Positions 51,205 through 60,100 of a DNA stretch of 64,000 bases are shown here, in pieces. The DNA lies in NCBI GenBank assembly GCA_947501445.1, contig CANMVS010000003.1, forward strand, positions 186,001 through 250,000, written 5' to 3'. The notes beneath the pieces were generated by a model that was given only the letters and a program-made list of their open reading frames with translations, was not told where the DNA came from and did no database searches. The position numbers were made by a program, and so were the translations under genes. Position 1 is the stretch's first letter. Every line of letters begins with the position of its first letter. This stretch comes from an uncultured Rhizobiaceae group bacterium. Lineage in GTDB: Bacteria > Pseudomonadota > Alphaproteobacteria > Rhizobiales > Rhizobiaceae.

Positions 51205-52176
51205 TTACATCCAACCTTTTTCCTTGTAGTACTTCATTGCGCCATCATGAATTGGCGCTGACAGATTGTTTTTGATCATGTTTTCTTCATTGAGATTGGC
51301 AAATGCCGGGTGCATTTTCTTGAACCGGGCAAAATTCTCAAAGACAGCCTTGGTGATCTCATAAACAACTTCATCCGGTGTGTCGGCTGAAGAAACAAAT
51401 GTGGCACCAACACCGAACGTGCTGACATCATCATCCGTACCTGCATACATGCCACCTGGAATGGTCGCCATGGCATAGAAATCATTGTCATTGGCCAGGG
51501 CTTGTGCTTCGGCGTTATTGACATTGATCAGCTTTGATTCACACGACGTTGTTGCTTCCTTGATCGACCCGTTTGGATGGCCGACAGTAAAGACAATCGC
51601 ATCAACCTTATTGTCGCATAGTGCTGCTGCCTGCTCGGAGGATTTCAGCTCGGATGCGAGCGCGAAATCGTCCATGGTCCAACCCATTTTTTCCATCAGC
51701 ACTTCCATTGTGCCACGCTGGCCCGAACCCGGATTGCCAACATTGACCCTTTTGCCTTTCAGGTCCTCAATGGAGTTGATGCCTGAGTCAGCCCGGGCAA
51801 CAACCGTAAATGGTTCCGGATGCACGGAGAATACAGCACGCAGCCCATCAAATTTTCCGTCCGGAAATTTGTCTGGTGCCGTGCCATTATAGGCATGATA
51901 CTGCCAGTCTGACTGTGCAACACCCAAATCAAGGTCTCCAGTGCGAATGCCATTGATATTTGCAACGGAACCACCCGTGGTGTGGGTACATTTGATTTCA
52001 TGGTCTTTCGAACCGCGATTGACCAGACGGCAAATTGCGCCACCCACCTGATAGTAGACACCTGTCTGACCACCGGTTCCGATCGTTACGAACTTTTCTG
52101 CGGCGATGGCCGCGCCACCGACAGCCATGGAAAGAACCATGACCGATCCGGCCAGCATGCTCCTTGTTAACATCAT
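51205..52176 (-). CDS. TAXI-family TRAP transporter solute-binding protein
   Basis: A 323-residue periplasmic protein. The signal peptide ends near GGAAIAAEKF at residue 26. TAXI-family motifs are VTIGTGGQTGVYYQVGGAIC, TGGSVANINGIRTGDLDLG and GKRVNVGNPGSGQRGTMEVL. Its ATG overlaps the RpiR gene stop by four bases (ATGA) and has AGGGAG upstream, so regulator and transporter are co-expressed. A terminator-like hairpin follows. Confidence 0.92.
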   Translation of the reverse strand: MMLTRSMLAGSVMVLSMAVGGAAIAAEKFVTIGTGGQTGVYYQVGGAICRLVNRGSKDHEIKCTHTTGGSVANINGIRTGDLDLGVAQSDWQYHAYNGTAPDKFPDGKFDGLRAVFSVHPEPFTVVARADSGINSIEDLKGKRVNVGNPGSGQRGTMEVLMEKMGWTMDDFALASELKSSEQAAALCDNKVDAIVFTVGHPNGSIKEATTSCESKLINVNNAEAQALANDNDFYAMATIPGGMYAGTDDDVSTFGVGATFVSSADTPDEVVYEITKAVFENFARFKKMHPAFANLNEENMIKNNLSAPIHDGAMKYYKEKGWM

Positions 52177-53084
52177 ACTTGCTCCCTGTTTGATGTTGGT
52201 TGTGTCACCTGCCAGTATTCGCCAAGCCGGTGATTATTCCTCTCCACATCCTCTAGACGTTTGCGCACCTTTGGTCCTGAACGGCGAATGACCATTCCCA
52301 TCAGGCACTCCAGCAGCACAAGCGTGGCGACATAGGAGGAGAAGAATTGCGGACTGTCCGTGGGGACAATGAAATAGTGTGTGGCATAGCGAAATGCCGG
52401 GCATGATATCGAATCCGAAATGACAACAACAAATGCACCCGATTCATGGGCAATTTGCGTGGCATCCACAGACCGTTTCGCATAGGGTTCCTTCATGATG
52501 ACAACGACCGCATCTGATGATGTCAATCCTGTCAGCGCCACCGTCAGGGACACGCTGTTTTGTCCGACGACCTGCCAATTGGTGAAGGCAAGGTTGGCCA
52601 TATAGCCAAAATACTGTGCGAAGCCGACAGAGGCGAGTGATCCCACCACAAAGACCCTTTCAGCGCCCAGCAAGCCGTCTGCGACGGTGCGCAGCCGGTC
52701 TATATCCAGATCATTGATGAACTGGTCAATATTGCGAACAGCGGATGCCGACTGTTGCAGCGCAAATGGTGTTCGTGCCGCATCTTCGTCTTCATTGCCG
52801 GCTGATTGAAGCAGGCTGGCTTTTTCCGCAAAGCCGATATTGCGGTGTTTGAAGGCGCTGCGGCACATTTCCCGCATTTCTTCATAGGATTCCAATCCAA
52901 GCGCCCTTGCCAGACGTGAATAGGTGGGTGGATTGAGATTACTGCCCGCCGCAACCGCACGCAGTGAACGGCTGGCGACATCATCAAGATGATTGACAAC
53001 ATGGTCCGCAGCAATTTTCAATTGCGGACTCAGTGTATCATAATGAAGTGCTATCAAATCATTGATCGATATTCGGGTGTCCAA
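52173..53084 (-). CDS. RpiR-family transcriptional regulator (HTH + SIS)
   Basis: A 303-residue regulator. The N-terminal HTH_6 domain (TLSPQLKIAADHVVNHLDD, VAAGSNLNPPTYSRLARALG) is followed by a SIS sugar-phosphate-type domain (RVFVVGSLASVGFAQYFGYM, VVVIMKEPYAKRSVDATQIA). It is the first gene of the TAXI-TRAP operon and divergent from a BKACE gene, so it may control both directions. Possible binding sites lie at 53110-53141. The SIS domain suggests a phosphorylated or acidic effector, but this is unknown. Confidence 0.9.
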   Translation of the reverse strand: MDTRISINDLIALHYDTLSPQLKIAADHVVNHLDDVASRSLRAVAAGSNLNPPTYSRLARALGLESYEEMREMCRSAFKHRNIGFAEKASLLQSAGNEDEDAARTPFALQQSASAVRNIDQFINDLDIDRLRTVADGLLGAERVFVVGSLASVGFAQYFGYMANLAFTNWQVVGQNSVSLTVALTGLTSSDAVVVIMKEPYAKRSVDATQIAHESGAFVVVISDSISCPAFRYATHYFIVPTDSPQFFSSYVATLVLLECLMGMVIRRSGPKVRKRLEDVERNNHRLGEYWQVTQPTSNREQV

Positions 53085-53109
53085 CCCAGCCTCCGCCGGT
53101 TATCCGGTT

Positions 53110-53141
53110 CTGTTTCGAGACTGTTTCAAACAAATCGTTTG
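53110..53141. promoter_or_regulatory. Candidate RpiR operator in the divergent region
   Basis: Two CTGTTTC direct repeats lie at 53110-53116 and 53121-53127, one helical turn apart, and CAAAC/GTTTG form an inverted repeat across five bases at 53127-53141. They sit between the RpiR and BKACE genes. Support is positional only. Confidence 0.35.
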
Positions 53142-53270
53142 TTGTCAATCTGTGTTACATTTGTATCAGCAGATTTGACTGGTTTTGCGGAACAGGCCAT
53201 TGTGCAGGTTTCCCCTGTATGACAAATCCGCTTTGCAGGTCATTTCAAGGCCCGAACCTATAGGAATATC

Positions 53271-54050
53271 ATGTCCATCACACTTCCTCAGATTATGGTG
53301 GCACCCAATGGTGCACGCCGCACAAAAGCAGATCATCCTGCTCTGCCAGTCTCAATTGAGGAAACTGTCGAAGCCGCTAAAGCCTGCTACGCCGCCGGGG
53401 CAGGCGCCTTGCATGCCCATGTCAGGGACGATAAGGCAGAGCACGTATTGGACGCAGGACGCTATCGCGAACTCATCGAACAGATGAGGCAATCGGTTCC
53501 GCAAATGGCCGTTCAGATCACCACAGAGGCGGTAGGGCGTTACACGGCAGCTGAACAGCGCCAGGTGGTCCGCGATGTCCTGCCATCAGCGGTTTCCATT
53601 GCACTGCGCGAGATGTTGCCGGACCCGGGGGAGACTTCAGCAGCACGTATATTTTATCACTGGGCCCGGGAAGCCGATATTACGATCCAGCACATTCTGT
53701 ATGAACCGGCTGATCTGTCAGATTTTTTTGTGGCACTTGAAAAAGGTATAATTCCTGCTGGCAATGTGCAGTTGCTGTTCGTGCTGGGGCGTTATGTTTA
53801 CAATCAGCAAAGCCGATTGAGCGACATTGATCCTTATCTATCTTTATTGGAGCAGCACAAAACCGATGCAGTGAAAATCGAATGGGGGCTTTGTGCCTTT
53901 GGGCAACAGGAAACCGCCTGCCTGGTTGAGGCCGTGCGGCGCGGAGGCGCGGCGCGTATCGGGTTTGAGAACAATTTGCATAACCGCGATGGTTCAATTG
54001 CGCGCGATAATGCCGAACGCGTGGCAGAACTACGTGGCTTGCTCAGCTAG
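53271..54050 (+). CDS. BKACE-family beta-keto acid cleavage enzyme (second, shorter copy)
   Basis: A 259-residue DUF849/Kce-family protein, distinct from and about 50 residues shorter than the one at 36290-37228. The zinc-site segment is AGAGALHAHVRDDKAEHVLD, and ITTEAVGRY replaces the ITTGGG motif of the other copy. The C-terminal GAARIGFENNLHNRDGSIA matches the family. The chain lacks part of the middle of the longer copies but has all core motifs, so it is probably functional. AGGA precedes the ATG. It is divergent from RpiR and the TAXI-TRAP operon, and converges with the PUFA-synthase-like gene. Confidence 0.85.
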   Translation: MSITLPQIMVAPNGARRTKADHPALPVSIEETVEAAKACYAAGAGALHAHVRDDKAEHVLDAGRYRELIEQMRQSVPQMAVQITTEAVGRYTAAEQRQVVRDVLPSAVSIALREMLPDPGETSAARIFYHWAREADITIQHILYEPADLSDFFVALEKGIIPAGNVQLLFVLGRYVYNQQSRLSDIDPYLSLLEQHKTDAVKIEWGLCAFGQQETACLVEAVRRGGAARIGFENNLHNRDGSIARDNAERVAELRGLLS

Positions 54051-54105
54051 CCACACATTAGCGTAATCAGCACCACTGCGGCATCGACACCAAACGAACG
54101 AAGCA

Positions 54106-57100
54106 TCATTTGCCCACCTGAAACGCCTCGTCAGAAATCCAGCCATATGCGATCTGATCAAGTGCAACCGGGTTCCTGTCCGCGATCACAACATGGGTTT
54201 CGGTTAACTGAACATGGGCAGGATGCAGTTTCAAACGGGTCGCAAAATAATCTTTCAATGCAATCTGTTCGGTCAATTTGGCCTGGTCTGTAATGGGGGC
54301 CTCAGACAATCCATACAGCATTTCCAGTGTGCCAGGCAGCCAGTTCAAACGTTTGACCTTGGACTTTGTCAGTGTGGACGTTCCGCCGTGTTGCTCTGAC
54401 ACACACCAACCCTCGAAATAGGCTTTGTTGCGAAAGTAATCGCGTACACTGGCAGGGGACATGCGCAATAGCCCATCAAGCGGACAAAGCGCCTCGGTCA
54501 CCGTCATTTCAAGGAACACACGTCCTTCATAAGAGGCCTGAACGCCAACCAGAACTGTTCGCGCGGTCGTCTGTTTCAATGCGCGGGATACCACATGGAT
54601 GGTGCCGGTTTCAGGAGGCGCGGCATAGATCGACAATTGATCAATGCGGTAAGGAAAACAGGTCAGATCGTTAACTCTGTCACCAAACCATATTTGTGGA
54701 CGTTGATGGGGAATGCCGTGCAGGAGTGCGTCGGCAAGAATGACCCAATCGCCATCAGCATTTTCAATGGCTTCCTGCGCACTGAATTCAAAGACCGATG
54801 ATGTGGCGGCCATATTGACCGATCTGGCCAACTGAAATGCTGTATCGTGAAACAGGTTGCCGGATGCATAAGGATCATCACGGCTTAATATTTCCATCGG
54901 TGCCTCCCAGGCCACCGGCGGTTGTTCATAATGATCTGCTGTTGTGACACGCACCCGACCAACGTTCTTCCTGATTCCGGACTGCTGCTGGGTTGAGATG
55001 AATTTCAATTGCGAGACGGTATCGGTTATCGGCTCGCTTTCGATTGCGATGGAATTTCGCCCACCATCATAGAGAATCCAAGAATTGATCTCGAGATTTT
55101 CAATCTTCACGACCGGTGAATTCTCAGTGGAAACATGGTGCAATATCTTACCGACAAAACCCATGGCCGGATAGGTTGGGATGACGTAGCTGGGACAATG
55201 ATCAAGCAGATAAGGCTGTTTATCCAGGTCCAGTGTAAATTGCATCGGGTCATCCGCAAGCCCTGGCTTTTCAAGCGCACTTTCCCTGATACGCAAGGAG
55301 TAATTTTTTACCTCGTATCCGCGCAATTCATCGACCCACAGGCTGCCGCTTCCGCGCACCAGAATGGTATCTCCTTCATCGACGATCTCGGTTATGTCAA
55401 ATTCGGTGGTGACCACTGTGTTGGTTGGCACGATCTGGCCGCGATATGCCCATTCGAGTGTCTCGCCGATGGCGGGGCCTTCGAAACGGGGGTTGCTGAA
55501 CCGTTTGTGGAGCCCTTTTAGTTTTACTGCGGCTTTGAACAGATTATAGATTGCCTCCAGCCCAAGTGATCCGGGTTGGACCGGGTCCTCCCAAAAATGG
55601 GCTTTGAAGTACCAGCTATGCGGATCAATTTCCTGTTGGCCGATGGCCCTGCCAAGTCCTGCCGGGCCACCTTCGTTTGAAAAATAGCTGACCTGGTCGA
55701 CCATCAACAGACGATCTGCCGGCATTTTGGGCGCATCAGTATCCTGAAATACCGAGCTGTCCACCTGTCCTTTCTGTTGTTCCAGTTTCAGTTGCTCGCG
55801 GTGCTCCGGTTTTACCGGCAGACCCTTTTGGGCTTTCAAAGCATCAGGTGGGAAAAACCCGAAGTCGGTTTTCAAACTGCCGATGACTTGCCCGTCGGAG
55901 CGACAAAGAACCTCATAAAATACAATGACCATCGGTCCGGCTTGTGCGGAGCGGGTGAATTTCACCTCAAATTCCAGCGTTCCCTCATCGCGGCCGATCT
56001 CTTTGTGAACGATAACTTCCTGCCCATCCAGGTTACGGAATTTTACCTGTGGACCCAGTGCAAATCCCATATAGGACGCCAGCCAGCCGCATGGTTGCAG
56101 GAAACACTCGGTCAGCACGGAAAATGGCATCTTTTCGTTGCCGCCGTCATCAAAATACCATGCGTCCGCAGGCACATGATATTTGCAGATCATGGTGCCG
56201 TTTTCCGTAGGTTTTGCAGGATCACAATCTACGCTGACAACTTCAGACATGAAGAAATAAGGCGGCTGTGGCAAACGCGGAATATTGTGCCCGTGATCAA
56301 ACTTGGCATACATGCTGCCAAACGCGACAGAAGGTTTGCCCTGGCAACAGGCAATCAAAGCGCCAATATCGCCGCGCACATCACCTGTTGGCGAGACAAC
56401 CGTTGGCTGATGGGCAGGCAATGAGGCAATAGTATCCTCTTCCAGCAGCCAATCGCGAACCAGTTTCATGCCAAATCTGCGACACATGAAAACCTTGAAG
56501 CCGTCGGACCGCGCCACAAGTGCCGCGTAAACGGTTGGCTCGGATCCAACAATCACTTCTTCAACGAAAATCTCATAGGTAACCAGATGTGCTTTGTCCG
56601 GAATGACCTGTCCGCGGCATTCGAATTTGAAGGCTTCATTGGTCGCCGGGCTGAACCGCCAACCGTCCCGCTCTATCGTCAGGCCTAAAGCAGCCATATA
56701 GACCTGTAGCGCCTGTGCTGCTGCCTCAGCCATCAATGTCCCGGGCATGCAGGGGTCGTTTTTGAAGTGGCCGTCATAGAACCACGCATCAGCCGGCACA
56801 TTGAATTCTGCCTTCAGGTACCCACGTTGCCAGGGTCCACCAGTCGGGTCGAATTCAACAACACGATCAACCATGCGCATGCGGCCGCCGGGAATTCTTG
56901 GCGTGCGTGTATGCGCTGCTGTATTGGTAAAACCGTCACCAAAGCAGGTATAGGCATCACCCTGGCAAAATGCCAGAATGTCGGCATCGCTGAAAGCCCG
57001 TTTTGCGGTTGCCAGAGGGGTTGGATCCATTATTGCATCGGGTTTTGCCTGATCGTTTTTTGCCTCCCAAAGCACTCCGGTCGCATTTGCAAGTTCCTGT

Positions 57101-60100
57101 GCTGTGAAGAACCCGGCCTGGCCATTGCGTACGGAACTCAGCAGACGATCACCAATTCGGGCGTCGTACTGAAAGAAAAACAAACGCTGGTCACCAAGAT
57201 TGGCGTGACCTTCAATCTGAATTTGAAATTTTAACGTGTCGCCAGGCTTTGGAAGATCACCTTCGTGAAATGTAATCTCGCAACCCAACAGGCGGTACGC
57301 CCGTTGACCCTTGTTCAAAAAATCCACGCCAAGCCACGAGGCTAGAAATAAATCAGCCTGGCCGGATTCAATCACCACTCCGGTGCGCATCCTGTCTTGA
57401 GAGAGATACCAACTGTCGTGTGTGACGTCCGTTTCTGTCCAGCATATGCCTTTGCCCATGCTGCCCGGTTCACCGGTTATTCCAGTGACACGATCAGCCA
57501 GCAGCAAAGGTGGTTGCGGCATCCGGCATTGGACGCTGTGGCCATCTTGTTGATGGAACAATGAGCCAAAGATTTCAGAAATCCGGCCACCGGCATGAAT
57601 TTCAAGATCACTTCGGTTGAACGTCGGGCCCGTTGGCTCAATGATATCAAGCGGTTTGACGCAACTGCCTGTGTGTTCTCCCAACGTCACGTTTTTTTGC
57701 ATTGCTTCGGCCTTCGCTCCGGGAAAATCGGCTATTTTCGACTGCTCTAGTGTCATCGGTCCATCTGTCTCCGGTTCAGACGCTGGTGCGGCCCTCATCA
57801 CCGGTGCTGTCATGATTTGCGCTGCAGCTTGAACAGGGTTCCTGTTCACCGAATCCTCAGCGGGCGCGGCAACAACCCATGTATTCCGGGTTGAGGGTCT
57901 TGCCATGGCCACGAGCTCCAGTTTTGGCTTGTCGGCGTCATTTGTCATTGATTGCTGCCTTTTTGGGGTGGCTTCTATTGGGCGGGGAATGGCAACTTCA
58001 GACATGTGGACCGGCGCGTCGAACTGCGGTTTTTTATCGACCTGATCCGATGTCCTGGATGTTTGGCGAACGTGTGTAACCCGTCTGTCAAGTTGCGCCA
58101 TGTTTACCGGCACACCAAGGGCGTAAAGCGTTGCCGCCATATCAACGATCTGACGAAGGGCATCGCGTTTGCTGCGATCCGCTGCTACGGTAATATGATC
58201 CTGGTCCTTCAATGCAGCCGAAATTGCGGTTGCCAGCCCGGCGCGAGGACCAATATCAATAAATATTCTGGCCCCGTCGTTCCATGCGGCCTGTACAGTT
58301 GGCGGAAAATCCACACGGTTGATTCCCTGATGACGCAATTGATCCGCAATACGATCAGAATCCGGATCTACCGCTTTGTGACTGGCGTTGAAGTAAAACC
58401 GGCAATCCGGGATCTGTTTGATTGGGTGGTGATGCAAATCATAGAAGCGGTCACCGAATGCTGCGGCAAATGTGCCGTGCCAGGCAAGGTCAGTGTTTGA
58501 TTCAATACCGCATTTGCCACCAAGCCTGTCCATAACCGCGCGGCACTGATCGGCCTGTCCGCCAATGAGGCACTGTTCGGGGCTATTGACGATCGTGATA
58601 TAGACGCGGTCGAAATCTTTTACCGCGTCCTCGACCTTTTCAATGGGTGCAACGATCTCAATATTGAGCCAGTCAGGTGCCTCATGCGAAGGCAGTTTCC
58701 AGTGCTGAGCGATGAGCGGATGATCGCCGGCCAGCTCTGTGTAAAAGCCACTTTCAACGACATGGTCTATGATGTCGGGCATGCCGTTTTCCCAAACATC
58801 CATGGCCGCAATCATATTGGCTTCGCCTTGCGAGATTCCAAGGCAGATATCGGGTTCAACACCCAGATGTTTTTGCAGTAACTGTGTCATGAAGACACTG
58901 TGATAGGTCAATATTTTTGCTCTTGTCGCATGATCCTGCGGGATCTCATCATTGTTAGTGAGCGCCTCAATCACCTGCCGGGACACAGCGGGGTATCTTG
59001 TTTGAAGATCGATGCGGATATCCGGAAAAATTTCCAGGAGTGTCATGTCCATGCCGGGGTAAAGTGTGCCAATACCCGGATATGCAAAGGCAATTTTGCC
59101 GTGCATTGGTTCATTGCGAAAATATATGCATGGACCGAATGGGTTTTTGCCATCCTTGAGGTTCTTCAGGCTTGCCTGTATGCGCTGATTGAGCTTTTCC
59201 TGATTTTCCGCAGTAATTGCCAGTTTCCATGTGCCCTGACCGCCCGACTGCCCGTCGGCCAGACTTTTGATCAGTTCTTCACGGCTGTTTGCCGCCGCGT
59301 AAAACATGAATGGTGCAATTGGATGGGAACCGCTGGCCGGATATGCGGATATGTTTTTAATATAAACGGATTGTTGCTGCCCGGTAAAACTAGTGGCAGT
59401 GACTGGACGCATCTTGCGATTTGCATTCAGGTGTTGGGCCAATAGATCGCCTTCAGCCCGCATTACCATCGTGGAAGCACAGCCAATTGTGGCGGCCAGC
59501 CTGATCATCGAGTGCGCCGCATGTGCGGTCGCCAATTCGGGTATTACAAGTGGATCAGCCTCTTTATCAACCATTTGATTGTCTGTTGGCTGCATTGCTA
59601 TTTCAGCAATAATTGGATCGCCGTCGCGAAGTGCATTTTCTTTGCGTTTCAAGACAATTGATACAGCGGCGTCGGCAACCTCAAGGGATGACAGCCCCAT
59701 CGCTGACAGGACATTTTTGTGTATTTGATCTGCAGAAACATCCACAGCGCCTGCAACCGCCATATCCAATTCGCGATTTTGAAGGGCGCGGACCGCCAGA
59801 GCGACCCCGGCAAAACCCGAGAGCTCCTCACTTGAGACGGTAAACCCGACCCCGCGCCAGTCCAACTGCACATTCAGTCGATTGGCAGGCAGATTTGGCA
59901 TCGTGCTGAGCACCTGATTGCCGACCCTGATGCCTTCCATGCTATCGACAAAATCCTTTAATTTGTCCTTGGGAAGGTCCAGATCCAAATTCCTGCAGAA
60001 TGCTTCAATGCCAAGACTGCCTTCAGGGCGTGCAGCATTTGCGTCACATCCCATGCCGATGAATATGCCGGATTTGATCGGATCGGCCGGTTTTATGCCA

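Noticed and set aside
48294-52176. TRAP plus UspA as the ectoine importer TeaABCD
   Set aside because: The binding protein is of the TAXI type and the permease is the fused form; TeaABC uses a DctP-type protein and separate permeases.
54106-54480. C-terminal acylglycerolphosphate acyltransferase on the Pfa3-like protein
   Set aside because: No HxxxxD acyltransferase motif is present in the last 400 residues.
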